DNA of 64,000 bases. Source: Saccharothrix sp. NRRL B-16314. Its GTDB lineage: Bacteria > Actinomycetota > Actinomycetes > Mycobacteriales > Pseudonocardiaceae. This document shows positions 17,357 to 25,285 of the stretch, in pieces; position 1 is the stretch's first letter; every line of letters starts with the position of its first letter. The notes under the pieces were generated by a model. The model saw only the letters and a program-made list of their open reading frames with translations. It ran no database searches and was not told the DNA's origin. The stretch lies in contig NZ_JNXC01000023.1 of the NCBI RefSeq assembly GCF_000716595.1, forward strand, positions 1-64,000. The letters are read 5' to 3'. Made by a program: the position numbers and the translations under genes.

Positions 17357-18325
17357 TCAGTCCTTCCCGAGGATGCCGAAGTCCGCCGTGACGTCGGGCC
17401 ACACCAGCGTGCCCGCGCCCCAGGTGAGCCCACCGCCGAACGCCACCGTCAGCACCCGGTCGCCCTCCTTGACCCGGCCGTCCGCGGCGGCCTCCGCCAG
17501 CAGCAGGGGGATCGAGGCGGCGGCCGTGTTGCCGACCGTCGTGACGTTCGTCAGCACCTTCGACCCGGGCAGGCCCATGCGGCGCGCGACCCCGTCGCTG
17601 ATGCGCCGGTTCGCCTGGTGCGGCGCGAGGTGGTCGACGTCGTCGGTGCCGAGGCCGGTGCGGGCGAGCACGTCCAGCGCGACGTCCGACATCCGCTTGA
17701 CCGCCTGCCGGAACACCTCGGTTCCGCTCATCCGGAAGTAGTCCTCACCCGCCGGGATCTGGATGAGGTCGGCTCCGCTGCCGTCGCTGCCCAGGACGCA
17801 CGGACCGATGCCGCCCGGTTCACCCTCGCCGACGACGATCGCGCCGGCGCCGTCCCCGAAGATCACCGCCGTGCTGCGGTCGGCCGGGTCGAGGATGGTG
17901 GAGAACGTCTCGGCGGCGATGAGCAGCACCGTCCGCGCCGCGCCGCTCGCGATGAGCCCCACGGCGTTCGCCAGCCCGTAGAGGAACCCGGTGCACACGG
18001 CGGACACGTCGTGCGCGGGCACGCCGATCAGGCCGAGCCTGGAGGCGACCTCCGGTCCGACCGCGGGGCACCGCCGGTCCGGTGTCGTCGTCGCCACGAT
18101 CACAGCGTCCACAGTGGACAGTTCGGCCGAGCGCATGGCCCGCGCGCCCGCGTCGACGGCCAGGTCCGACGTCGACGTGCCGGCGTCCACCCACCTCCGG
18201 GTGTGGATGCCGGTGCGCGTCCGGATCCACTCGTCCGAGGTGTCCAGCGAGGCGGAGAGGTCGGCGTTGGTCACGACGCGTTCCGGCAGGCTTCCGCCGA
18301 CCCCCAGGATCACCGCTCCGGTCAT
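17357..18325 (-). CDS. 3-oxoacyl-ACP synthase III (FabH-like)
   Basis: A 322-residue thiolase-fold condensing enzyme that joins an acyl-CoA starter to malonyl-ACP. The catalytic triad is complete: Cys111 in SAVCTGFLYG, His236 in APHQANRR and Asn266 in VGNTAAASIP. The N-terminal WIRTRTGIHTRR matches the FabH CoA-binding segment. The start lies after a GGGGGG tract and an ATGATG; either ATG could be used. Only about 8-10 bp separate it from the KAS II-like stop upstream, so it is in one operon with KAS II and ACP. No fabD, fabG, fabZ or fabI is adjacent, so it either borrows housekeeping enzymes or makes a special acyl starter. Confidence 0.93.
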   Translation of the reverse strand: MTGAVILGVGGSLPERVVTNADLSASLDTSDEWIRTRTGIHTRRWVDAGTSTSDLAVDAGARAMRSAELSTVDAVIVATTTPDRRCPAVGPEVASRLGLIGVPAHDVSAVCTGFLYGLANAVGLIASGAARTVLLIAAETFSTILDPADRSTAVIFGDGAGAIVVGEGEPGGIGPCVLGSDGSGADLIQIPAGEDYFRMSGTEVFRQAVKRMSDVALDVLARTGLGTDDVDHLAPHQANRRISDGVARRMGLPGSKVLTNVTTVGNTAAASIPLLLAEAAADGRVKEGDRVLTVAFGGGLTWGAGTLVWPDVTADFGILGKD

Positions 18326-18335
18326 CATCCCCCCG

Positions 18336-19547
18336 TCACGTCCTCGCGATGGCGAGCACCGCGTTCTGCCCACCGAACCCGAACGAGTTGCTCAACGCAA
18401 GGTCGGCCACGAGCGGCACTGCGGTGGTCGCCACGTCGATGTCCAGCCTGGGGTCGAGCGCGTCGAGGTTGGCCGTCGGCGGCACGATCCCCCGTTCGAG
18501 CGAGAGCACCGTGAACACGGCCTCCGCCGCACCGGCCGCGCCCAGCATGTGCCCGGTGACGCCCTTGGTCGACGTCACCAGCGGCCGGGACGGCAGCAGC
18601 CCCGCCAGCACCCGACCCTCCACCAGGTCGTTGAGCTGCGTGGACGTGCCGTGCGCGTTGACGTGCCCGACGTCGCCCGGCGCCGCGTCCGCGTCCGCCA
18701 ACGCCGCCCGGACCGCCGCGACCACGCCCCTGCCCTCGGGGTCGGGCTTGGTGATGTGGTGCGCGTCCGCGGTGGCGCCGTACCCGACGATCCGCGCCCG
18801 GACCCGCCGCCCGTCGGCCCGCGCGTCCTCGGCCCGCCGCAGGACCAGCACCGCAGCGCCCTCCGCCGCGACGAACCCGTCCCGGTCCGCGTCGAACGGC
18901 CGGGACGCGGTGGCCGGGTCGGTCCGTGCGGACAGTGCACCCATCCGGGCGAAGCCGGCCAGGGTCAACGGGGTGAGCAGCGCGTCGGTCCCGCCGGCCA
19001 GCACCACGTCGCACCGCCGCGCGGCCAGCAGGTCGCAGGCGACGCCGATCGCGGTGGCCCCGGACGCGCACGCGGTCGCGACCACGAGGTTCGGGCCGTG
19101 GAAGCCGAACTCCATCGCGATCTGGCCGGCGACCATGTTCGGCAGGTGCATCGGCAGCAACAGCGGCGACACCCCGGTCGGGCCGTCCGCGAGCAGCACG
19201 CCGTGCTGCCGTGCGACCGTCTCGCCGCCGCCGGACGAGGTGCCGATCACCACGCCCACCCGCGCCGCGTCCCACGTCGTGCGGTCCTCGTCGGCGACGG
19301 CCTCGCGCGCGGCGACCAGCGCCAGCTGCGCGAACCGGTCGAGCCGGACCGCCCGGCGGGCGCCCAGCAGCGCGTCCGCGTCGAAGTCGGCGACGCGGCA
19401 GGAGATCGCCACGCCGTGGTCGGCGTGCGCCGGGTCGGGCGCGGCGGTCGACCGTCCCGAGCACACGGCCGCCCAGCCCGCCTCCACCCCCACGCCACCG
19501 GGCGTGACCAGCCCGAGCCCGGTGACGGCGATGTCGAGGCCGGTCAC
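18336..19547 (-). CDS. 3-oxoacyl-ACP synthase II-like ketosynthase
   Basis: A 403-residue KAS I/II-type ketosynthase that elongates acyl-ACP with malonyl-ACP. The Cys-His-His site is intact: Cys160 in VVATACASGATAIG, His299 in NAHGTSTQLND and His333 in TKGVTGHMLGAAG, with Lys328. GFGGQNAVL at the end is the usual glycine-rich loop. The GTG start overlaps the ACP stop (GTGA), showing tight coupling with its carrier protein. The order ACP, KAS II, KAS III differs from the usual actinomycete fabD-fabH-acpP-fabF order, and no malonyltransferase is present. It could serve ordinary fatty acids, octanoate for lipoate, or a small polyketide. Confidence 0.93.
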   Translation of the reverse strand: MTGLDIAVTGLGLVTPGGVGVEAGWAAVCSGRSTAAPDPAHADHGVAISCRVADFDADALLGARRAVRLDRFAQLALVAAREAVADEDRTTWDAARVGVVIGTSSGGGETVARQHGVLLADGPTGVSPLLLPMHLPNMVAGQIAMEFGFHGPNLVVATACASGATAIGVACDLLAARRCDVVLAGGTDALLTPLTLAGFARMGALSARTDPATASRPFDADRDGFVAAEGAAVLVLRRAEDARADGRRVRARIVGYGATADAHHITKPDPEGRGVVAAVRAALADADAAPGDVGHVNAHGTSTQLNDLVEGRVLAGLLPSRPLVTSTKGVTGHMLGAAGAAEAVFTVLSLERGIVPPTANLDALDPRLDIDVATTAVPLVADLALSNSFGFGGQNAVLAIART

Positions 19548-19777
19548 CGGTCCGTACCGGCCCGCTCCCGCATCAGCGCGACGATGTCGGCGACGGTCTC
19601 CATGTCGAACAGCTCGTCGTCGCTGATGTGCAGGTCGTGCTCCTTGCCGAGCTCCATCGACAGCTCGACGAAGGCGATCGAGTCCAGGTCGAGGTCGTCC
19701 TTGGTGGCGTCCGGGGTGATCTGCTCCGGCGCGACCTTCAGCGTGCTGACGAGGATGTTCTTCAGCGTCTCGTACAC
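19544..19777 (-). CDS. Acyl carrier protein
   Basis: A 77-residue acidic ACP. The phosphopantetheine attachment serine is Ser33 in DLDLDSIAF; the common DSL is DSI here. Helices flanking it (FVELSMELGKEHDLHISDDEL) are typical. The GTG start is fixed by an excellent ribosome site, GAGGAGA, about seven bases upstream. It opens the minus-strand operon ACP, KAS II, KAS III, lipB, and is divergent from the DUF4230 gene. It is likely a dedicated carrier for the two ketosynthases. Whether it is the housekeeping ACP cannot be decided from this window. Confidence 0.93.
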   Translation of the reverse strand: MYETLKNILVSTLKVAPEQITPDATKDDLDLDSIAFVELSMELGKEHDLHISDDELFDMETVADIVALMRERAGTDR

Positions 19778-19896
19778 GGTCTCTCCTCGGTCGTCGTGCT
19801 CCTCCCGACCATCGAACCCCATGGCCCCCGGTGCTCCCGACGGCGGGAGGAGTGCGGCGGCGGTTCCCCGTCGGCGGGCGCGGGTACTCCGCCGGC

Positions 19897-20514
19897 ATGA
19901 AGTGGCGCAGCGGAGTGGCGGTGGCGGTGGTCGTGGTGGTCGCCGTGTCGGTCGCCGCGGTGATGGTGGTGCCCCGGTTCAGCGGGCCGGGCACCGACAC
20001 CGTCGACCGCAGTGGTCCGGCGTTGTTGAAGTCGTTACGGGACTTGAGCCAGTACCACGCTTCGGCGGGCGAGTTCCAGGTGGTGCTCGACATCGAACGC
20101 GACGTCCGGTACGTGCCGGCGGCGCTGGCGGGGCAGCGGACGTTGTTCGTGGCGTCCGGGACGGTGAACGCCTACGTGGACTTCGGCGGGCTGGCGGAGG
20201 ACGCGTTGACGGTGTCGCCGACCGGTGAGCCGCGGTCGGTGGAGCTGGCGCTGCCGAAGGCGGTGCTGGACAAGCCGACCCTGGACCAGGAGCGGTGCTA
20301 CGTGTTCGCCCAGGAACGCGGCCTGTTCGACCGGTTGGCGTCGTTGGTGGAGACGCCGGACCAGCAGCCGTTCTACGTGGCGGCGGAGGGGAAGATCGCG
20401 GACGCCGCGCGCGAGTCGGGGTTGGCGGACCGGGCGGACGAGAACACGCGGAAGATGCTGACCGGCATGTTCGGCGCCCTGGGCTACGAGGTCGCGTTCA
20501 CGGACCCCGCCTGA
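19897..20514 (+). CDS. DUF4230-family membrane-anchored protein
   Basis: A 205-residue protein with one N-terminal hydrophobic segment (GVAVAVVVVVAVSVAAVMVV, residues 6-25) that is either a signal anchor or an uncleaved signal. The outside domain contains the DUF4230 pattern: SLRDLSQYHASAGEFQVVLD, VPAALAGQRTLFVASGTV and YVDFGGL. DUF4230 proteins occur widely in bacteria with no known activity. It is divergent from the ACP operon with 119 bp between them. The ATG chosen directly precedes the charged MKWRS of the anchor. Confidence 0.83.
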   Translation: MKWRSGVAVAVVVVVAVSVAAVMVVPRFSGPGTDTVDRSGPALLKSLRDLSQYHASAGEFQVVLDIERDVRYVPAALAGQRTLFVASGTVNAYVDFGGLAEDALTVSPTGEPRSVELALPKAVLDKPTLDQERCYVFAQERGLFDRLASLVETPDQQPFYVAAEGKIADAARESGLADRADENTRKMLTGMFGALGYEVAFTDPA

Positions 20515-20576
20515 CCTGGTCACGGGGGCCGCTCGCGTGGCCGCCGGCCCGATCGCCGCAGGGTAGGGTGCCGGTG

Positions 20577-21479
20577 ATGAGGCGCAAGCTCCGGCCGCCG
20601 CTCGACCAGCGCCACGGCCTCGACCCGGCACGTCTGCGGCTGCCCGACGAGGGCCCGTGGGCGACCGTTCGCGACCACCTGGTCGAGCGGTTGCCGAGGG
20701 TCGCCCCCGAGCGGATCGACCTCATGCTCGCCGAGGGCCGCGTCTACGACCTGTCCGGCCCGATCGCCGCCGACGCCGCGTTCACGCCCGGCACGTCCGT
20801 CTGGTTCCACCGGGACCTGCCGGACGAAGTGGCCGTTCCGTTCGAGATCGGGATCGTGCACCGCGACGACGCCATCGTGGTGGTCGACAAACCGCACTTC
20901 CTCGCCACCATCCCGCGCGGCAGGCACGTCGTGGAGACGGCGCTGGTCCGGCTCCGCCGCGATCTCGGGCTGCCGCAGCTGATCCCGGCGCACCGGCTGG
21001 ACCGCGTCACCGCCGGGCTGGTCATGTTCGTGGCCGAGCCGACCCTGCGCGGCAAGTACCAGACGCTGTTCAAGGACCGCGTGGTGCACAAGGAGTACGA
21101 GGCGATCGCGCCGCACGACCCGGCGTTGACCCTGCCCACCACCGTGACCAGCCGCATCGTCAAGGTCAAGGGCGTGATCACCGCGCAGGAGGTGCCGGGC
21201 CCGCCCAACGCCGAGACCCTGGTCGACCTGGTCGAGCACCGCGACAGGTGGGGCCGCTACCGGCTCGTGCCCGCCACCGGCCGCACGCACCAGCTCCGCC
21301 TGCACATGGCGTCGCTCGGCGTCCCGATCCGGCACGACGACTTCTACCCCGTCCTGCGCGAGAAGCCCTTGGACGACTTCACGAACCCGCTCCAGCTGCT
21401 GGCGAAGGTGCTCGCGTTCACCGACCCGGTGACGGGCGAGCACCGCCGCTTCACCAGCAACCTCGCGCTCGGCCTCTAG
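20577..21479 (+). CDS. RluA-family pseudouridine synthase
   Basis: Converts uridines in RNA to pseudouridine. The protein has 300 residues and no S4 domain. The catalytic aspartate is Asp142 in AHRLDRVTAGLVMF; VVVDKPHFLAT and PATGRTHQLRLHM are the other RluA motifs. The ATG is preceded at exactly seven bases by TAGGGT (a -10 hexamer), so the transcript is probably leaderless; a GTG one codon earlier is possible. Its stop overlaps that of the convergent DUF305 gene inside CTAG. The RNA target (23S rRNA or tRNA) cannot be read from the sequence. Confidence 0.92.
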   Translation: MRRKLRPPLDQRHGLDPARLRLPDEGPWATVRDHLVERLPRVAPERIDLMLAEGRVYDLSGPIAADAAFTPGTSVWFHRDLPDEVAVPFEIGIVHRDDAIVVVDKPHFLATIPRGRHVVETALVRLRRDLGLPQLIPAHRLDRVTAGLVMFVAEPTLRGKYQTLFKDRVVHKEYEAIAPHDPALTLPTTVTSRIVKVKGVITAQEVPGPPNAETLVDLVEHRDRWGRYRLVPATGRTHQLRLHMASLGVPIRHDDFYPVLREKPLDDFTNPLQLLAKVLAFTDPVTGEHRRFTSNLALGL

Positions 21480-22048
21480 TCCAGGTAACCGAGCATCTGC
21501 GCGATCTGCGCGGTGCGGGACTCGAAGATCCGCTCCGCCAGGTGCTTCGCCTGCGGGTTGACGCCGCCTTCCTTCTCCAGCTTCGCAATCGCCACCGCGT
21601 TGTGCTGGTGCCCGATGAGCAGGTTCAGGAACGCCTTCTCGAACTCGGCGGGCGCGGTCGCGGCCAGTTCCGCGATCGCCTCCGGGCTGGTCGAGTGGTC
21701 ACCCCCGTGACCCGCGTGCAGCTCGGGGTTGTCGCCCGCCGACTCGGGCTGCCGCCAGTCCGCCAGCCACTTCGTCATCGAGTCCACTTCGGACAGTTGG
21801 GTGACCTTGATGGCCGCGGCCAGCGTCTTCACGTCCGCGCGCAGCGCGCCGTCCTCGGCCAGTCGCACGATCTCCAGCCCGGCCCGGTGGTGGGACACGG
21901 ACATCTGGAGGAACATCACGTCGGTCGCGTTGAACTCGTCGCTCTCCACGACGGCCGACACCGGCGGTGGCGGCGCCGCGGGGGCGGCACCCGCGCCGCA
22001 GCCGGCCAACACGAGGAATCCGGCCACCAGGGCCATGATGCGTCGCAA
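21476..22048 (-). CDS. DUF305 lipoprotein
   Basis: A 190-residue exported lipoprotein with lipobox LAGC at residues 14-17 and a Pro/Ala-rich spacer. The DUF305 helical domain follows, with its paired histidine motifs SVSHHRAGLEIVRLA and LIGHQHNAVAIAKLE, a ferritin-like layout that suggests metal binding. The start is a TTG: AAGGAGG lies seven bases before it, while the first ATG is 19 bases from the same site and would trim the basic residues of the signal. The function of the family is not established; copper or other metal handling at the cell surface is an inference. Confidence 0.88.
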   Translation of the reverse strand: MRRIMALVAGFLVLAGCGAGAAPAAPPPPVSAVVESDEFNATDVMFLQMSVSHHRAGLEIVRLAEDGALRADVKTLAAAIKVTQLSEVDSMTKWLADWRQPESAGDNPELHAGHGGDHSTSPEAIAELAATAPAEFEKAFLNLLIGHQHNAVAIAKLEKEGGVNPQAKHLAERIFESRTAQIAQMLGYLD

Positions 22049-22071
22049 GGGTCGTCCTCCTTCACCGAAGG

Positions 22072-22108
22072 GCCCGTCCGTGCCGCGGCAAGGGCGGCAC
22101 GGACGGGC
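22072..22108. terminator. Strong hairpin downstream of the LPMO gene
   Basis: Perfect 15-bp stem (arm GCCCGTCCGTGCCGC and its complement) with a seven-base loop, located 19 bp after the LPMO stop and immediately before the ribosome site of the next minus-strand gene. It should end LPMO transcription. Confidence 0.75.
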
Positions 22109-22126
22109 TTCGTCATCGGTCGTCGG

Positions 22127-22873
22127 TCAGACCCTCTGCCACAGGGCCGGGGTGTTCGGCGGTTCCCAGCCCACGAGGGACGTGTGGGCTTGGACGCAGC
22201 GGTAGTTGGCGCCGCCGTAGCTCACCTGCGACCCGACCGAGTACGCGGTGTTGGCCGCCCACGTGCCGCCGACCGGTGGCTGCGTCGTGGTCGTCGGCGG
22301 CCTGGTGGTGGTGGTCGTCGTCGGCGGGTTCGTGGTGGTCGGCGTGCCGCCACCGGAGCCGACCTGGAGGTCGACGCACGAGTAGAACGCCATGGGCGTG
22401 TCGGCGATGTTCCAGATGGCCAGCAGCTTGATCCGGCCGGTCCGCCCGCCGAGGCTCACGTTGTGCGTCACGGTGGCCGCGGGCTGCCGGCCGCCGTCGT
22501 TGAACTCGGCGATCCTGGTGCCGCCGACGTAGTACTCCCACGTGCTGGTGGCGTGCCGGGCGGTGAGCGTCCAGTTGAACGTCACGTTGTTGCCCACCGA
22601 GGTGGTGGGCCACGCCCGGCTGTCGTCGTTGAGCACGGCGAACTGGCTCAGCCCGGCGTGGCAGTTGCGCTGGCCCTTGGGGCCTTCCACGCTCTGCGGC
22701 TCGTAGACGATCGGACCGCAGTTCGAGACGCGGCCCTGCGCGCACATCGCCTGCCGGCTCGGCGGCGACGAGATGTAGCCGTGCGCGCTCGCCGTTCCCG
22801 CCGAGACGACGACGATGAACGGGGCGATGCCCACGCCGGCGATGACCGCCGCGAGCTTGCGTTTCAGGCTCAT
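22127..22873 (-). CDS. AA10 lytic polysaccharide monooxygenase with C-terminal CBM5/12
   Basis: Secreted copper enzyme that oxidatively cleaves chitin or cellulose. The signal peptide ends TASA, so mature His1 is residue His31 (HGYISSPPSR). The second histidine of the copper brace is His107 in LTARHATSTW, and the axial aromatic region is AFYSCVDL. The catalytic domain runs to about residue 175. A Pro/Thr linker (residues about 178-202) follows, then a CBM5/12-type chitin-binding module (WAANTAYSVGSQVSYGGANY). A TTGACC-N17-TATGGT promoter with an overlapping DasR-like palindrome lies about 120 bp upstream, so GlcNAc-responsive control is likely and chitin is the favoured substrate. Confidence 0.95.
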   Translation of the reverse strand: MSLKRKLAAVIAGVGIAPFIVVVSAGTASAHGYISSPPSRQAMCAQGRVSNCGPIVYEPQSVEGPKGQRNCHAGLSQFAVLNDDSRAWPTTSVGNNVTFNWTLTARHATSTWEYYVGGTRIAEFNDGGRQPAATVTHNVSLGGRTGRIKLLAIWNIADTPMAFYSCVDLQVGSGGGTPTTTNPPTTTTTTRPPTTTTQPPVGGTWAANTAYSVGSQVSYGGANYRCVQAHTSLVGWEPPNTPALWQRV

Positions 22874-22987
22874 GTGTCCAGCTCCTTCGGAGGGGACCCG
22901 AGGCGGGCCCCCAAGGCAGGGTCCATTTCCGCGGCGGCCGGATCATGCGGTGCGTGACGAGCCGAGGACGGCCCGTCACCCAAACGA

Positions 22988-23003
22988 TGTGGTCTAGACC
23001 ATA
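22988..23003. promoter_or_regulatory. DasR-responsive element (dre)-like site upstream of the LPMO
   Basis: Contains the perfect 12-bp palindrome TGGTCTAGACCA, the core of the Streptomyces DasR consensus A(C/G)TGGTCTAGACCA(C/G)T; only the outermost bases differ. DasR is the GntR repressor released by glucosamine-6-phosphate. The site covers the -10 hexamer of the predicted LPMO promoter. Confidence 0.8.
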
Positions 23004-23026
23004 ATCGTGAACGTCGAGCCGGTCAA
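22998..23026 (-). promoter_or_regulatory. Predicted promoter of the LPMO gene
   Basis: Minus-strand TTGACC, 17-base spacer, TATGGT. This is close to the vegetative consensus, and its -10 lies inside the DasR-like palindrome. Confidence 0.6.
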
Positions 23027-23220
23027 GGATCTGAACCGGCGACGCGTGCCGCACGTAGTCCTCACCGTGAACGGACACACCGGCGGGAGATCCGCCGAAC
23101 GGGCCGCGGCCGACAACGCGGTGCGCGCGTCGGCCGGCGGTGCGCCGGTGGAGGTCGCCCGCACCGCCCCGATCGGCCGGACCGGTGTGTTCCGCCGCGC
23201 GGTTGGCCGACACTGACCGC

Positions 23221-24036
23221 ATGGAGGAGCACAAGGTCATCGCGGACGACGGCTGCGTGTTGTGGGCAGCCGAGCTGGGGCACGGTGAGCTGGGGCACGG
23301 CGAGCCACTGGTGCTGTGCCACGGCGGCCCCGGGCTGTGGGACATGTTCGGCGGGCTCGCCGAGCTGCTGGCCGCGCGGGTGCGGGTGATCCGCTGGGAC
23401 CAGCGCGGCGGCGGCCGGTCCGAACGCCGGGGGCCGTACACCACGGCCCGCACCCTCGCCGACCTCGACGCCGTCAGGGTCCACTTCGGACTGCCACGGA
23501 TGGCTCTGCTGGGCCATTCCTGGGGTGCCGACGTGGCCCTGCACTACGCGTTGGCACACCCCTACCGGGTCTCGTCGCTGGTCTACGCGTCCGGCACGGG
23601 GCTGGGGCAGGACTGGCGCGACGAGTACCGGCGCAACCTGGCCGAGCGGCTCGGCCCGGAGCCGGACGGCGTGACCGGGCGTGACGCGGCGGTCCGGTGG
23701 TGGACCGCGGACTTCGCCGACCCGTCGACCGCCCGGGAGCACGCCGAAGCCCTCGCCACGCCGTGGTTCGGCGTGAACGAGGAGGCGAACGCCGCGCTGA
23801 ACGCCGAGTCGCGCGCGTGGGACGAGGAGGACCTGGTGGCGCGGTGCCGGGAACTGGCCGTGCCGACGTTGATCGTGGACGGCGCGGCGGACGTGCGGCC
23901 CCGGTGGGCGGTGGACTCACTGGCCGAGGCGCTGCCGGACGTGGCGCGGGTCGTGCTGCCCAGCGCGGGCCACGTGCCGTGGGTCGAGTCGCCCGGATCG
24001 TTCGGGTGGGCCGTGCTGGCGCACTTGGCGCAGTAG
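23221..24036 (+). CDS. Alpha/beta hydrolase, proline iminopeptidase-like
   Basis: A 271-residue cytoplasmic alpha/beta hydrolase. The oxyanion region is LCHGGPGLWD, the nucleophile Ser100 sits in LLGHSWGAD, and the acid and histidine are in VDGAADVRPR and SAGHVPWVE. The HGGPG plus GHSWG pair is characteristic of the prolyl aminopeptidase (S33) group, though hydrolysis of other small esters or amides is equally possible. A small in-frame duplication gives ELGHGELGHGE near residue 20. It is divergent from the LPMO gene and ends at a repeat-rich terminator shared with the chitinase gene. Confidence 0.88.
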   Translation: MEEHKVIADDGCVLWAAELGHGELGHGEPLVLCHGGPGLWDMFGGLAELLAARVRVIRWDQRGGGRSERRGPYTTARTLADLDAVRVHFGLPRMALLGHSWGADVALHYALAHPYRVSSLVYASGTGLGQDWRDEYRRNLAERLGPEPDGVTGRDAAVRWWTADFADPSTAREHAEALATPWFGVNEEANAALNAESRAWDEEDLVARCRELAVPTLIVDGAADVRPRWAVDSLAEALPDVARVVLPSAGHVPWVESPGSFGWAVLAHLAQ

Positions 24037-24087
24037 AAGGGGCGCTGTAGAAGGGGCGCAGCAAGAAGGGGGACAGCAAGAAGGGGG
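24035..24087. repeat. Four direct repeats AGAAGGGG at the hydrolase stop
   Basis: AGAAGGGG begins at 24035, 24049, 24064 and 24079, a 14-15 bp period. The first copy overlaps the stop codon and the last is the left arm of the perfect terminator palindrome. Confidence 0.8.
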
Positions 24088-24111
24088 CCGTGTCGACACG
24101 GCCCCCTTCTT
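24078..24111. terminator. Perfect 34-bp palindrome between convergent genes
   Basis: Left arm AAGAAGGGGGCCGTGTC and its exact complement meet at TCGA, leaving a 15-bp stem and four-base loop. It serves both the hydrolase (plus) and the chitinase (minus), whose stops are 42 and 13 bp away. Confidence 0.85.
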
Positions 24112-24123
24112 CACCAAGGGCTG

Positions 24124-25203
24124 TCAGCAGTACAGGTTGTTGCCCGCCGGCACGCCGAGGATGCCCACGAACCGCAGGTAGGCGTCGACGCGGCTTTGGA
24201 CCTGCGCCGGGTTGCGCCCGCCGCACTCCAGCGACCCGTTGATGCTGCGGATCGTCTCACCGAAGCCGTACCCGTTGACCATCGCGTTGTGCGGGGTCAT
24301 CGTGCCGGGGCCGGACTGCGTGTTCCAGTACCAGAGGGCGGTCTTCCAGGCCACCGAGGCGTCTTGCTGCACCAGCCACGGGTTGGTCAGCAGCGGCAGG
24401 CCCAGCGCGTCGCCCGCCGCCTTGTAGTTGAAGTTCCAGCTGAGCTGGATGGGACCGCGGCCGTAGTAGGCCGCCTGGCCGGCGGGGCAGCCGTACGGTT
24501 GGCCCGCGTCGCAGTAGTGCAGGTAGTTCGCCTGGTTCTGCTCGACGATGTGCACCAGGCCGCCGGTCTCGTGGTTGGCGTTGGCCAGGAACGCCGCCGC
24601 CTCCTGCTTGCGGACGGTGTCCGAGCCGGTCTTGGCGAAGTCCGGGTACGCGCCGAGCGCGGCCGTGAGCCCGGAGTAGGTGTAGAACGCGTTCCTGTTC
24701 GGGAACATCTGCTGGAACTGCGTCTGGCTCACCACGAACCCGCCCGGTGCGGGGGTGCTGGTCGTGGTGGTCGGCGTCGAGCCGCAGGTGTGCGGGTTCC
24801 AGTACCAGGTGCTGATCGTCGGGTCGTAGCCCGGGTTGTCGTGTTCGGCGATGTAGTACTTGCCGTCGGTGTACCGCACGATGTTGCCCGCGGTGTACCA
24901 CTTGCCCTGCACCCACACGGGGTAGTCGCAGGACGACGGCGGGGGTGTGGTCGTGCCGCAGGCGCCCTGGTCGGCCCAGACCGCGGCCGAGCCGGGTGCC
25001 TCGTTCTGGGTCCACCACTTGGCCTGCCAGTTGTGGCCGGCGTGGGACGCCGTCATGCCGTTCGTGTAGACGGCGGACGACGTCCAGGCGGACGCGCAGG
25101 CGGCTGCGGCGGCCGTGTTGGCCACCACGACGGTCAGCGCCGCCCCGAGAACGAAGGCGACGACCGCCGCCACTACGCGGAATCTCGACACAAGATCACT
25201 CAT
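24124..25203 (-). CDS. Secreted GH19 chitinase with two N-terminal chitin-binding modules
   Basis: Endochitinase that inverts configuration while cutting beta-1,4-GlcNAc chains. The 359-residue precursor has a signal peptide to about residue 35, then a first aromatic-rich module with Cys pair (AWTSSAVYTNG, HNWQAKWWTQNEAPG), a second (VWVQGKWYTAGNIVRYTDGKYY), a Thr-rich linker and the GH19 domain from about 158. The catalytic acid is Glu212 in NANHETGG, with Glu221 as likely base; YYGRGPIQLSWNFNY is the family signature. The start is the ATG before MSDLVSRFRV. A DasR-like site 46-61 bp upstream links it to the LPMO regulon, and the two enzymes should cooperate on chitin. Confidence 0.95.
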   Translation of the reverse strand: MSDLVSRFRVVAAVVAFVLGAALTVVVANTAAAAACASAWTSSAVYTNGMTASHAGHNWQAKWWTQNEAPGSAAVWADQGACGTTTPPPSSCDYPVWVQGKWYTAGNIVRYTDGKYYIAEHDNPGYDPTISTWYWNPHTCGSTPTTTTSTPAPGGFVVSQTQFQQMFPNRNAFYTYSGLTAALGAYPDFAKTGSDTVRKQEAAAFLANANHETGGLVHIVEQNQANYLHYCDAGQPYGCPAGQAAYYGRGPIQLSWNFNYKAAGDALGLPLLTNPWLVQQDASVAWKTALWYWNTQSGPGTMTPHNAMVNGYGFGETIRSINGSLECGGRNPAQVQSRVDAYLRFVGILGVPAGNNLYC

Positions 25204-25248
25204 TTCCGTTCGAGCGCCCTCGGACGTGACGGGGGCCACTCAACCGGA

Positions 25249-25264
25249 AATGGTCTACACCAGT
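25249..25264. promoter_or_regulatory. DasR-responsive element (dre)-like site upstream of the GH19 chitinase
   Basis: TGGTCTACACCA followed by GT matches the DasR consensus at 14 of 16 positions. It overlaps TTGACT on the minus strand, a plausible -35 hexamer; no good -10 is evident at the right distance. Confidence 0.7.
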
Positions 25265-25285
25265 CAAGGGTGAAACCTGAACTTC

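Larger units (their letters stand above)
22874..23220. other. 347-bp gap with the LPMO promoter
   Basis: No gene is supported. It contains the LPMO promoter and DasR-like site, and the upstream region of the divergent hydrolase gene. Confidence 0.5.

Noticed and set aside
15240..19777. Terpenoid or polyketide biosynthetic cluster
   Set aside because: There is no cyclase, phytoene synthase, ketoreductase, acyltransferase or tailoring enzyme. lipB and the prenyl synthase can be housekeeping.
23007..23216. Small open frame between LPMO and the hydrolase gene
   Set aside because: It has no ribosome site, no family resemblance, and its start lies within the LPMO promoter region.
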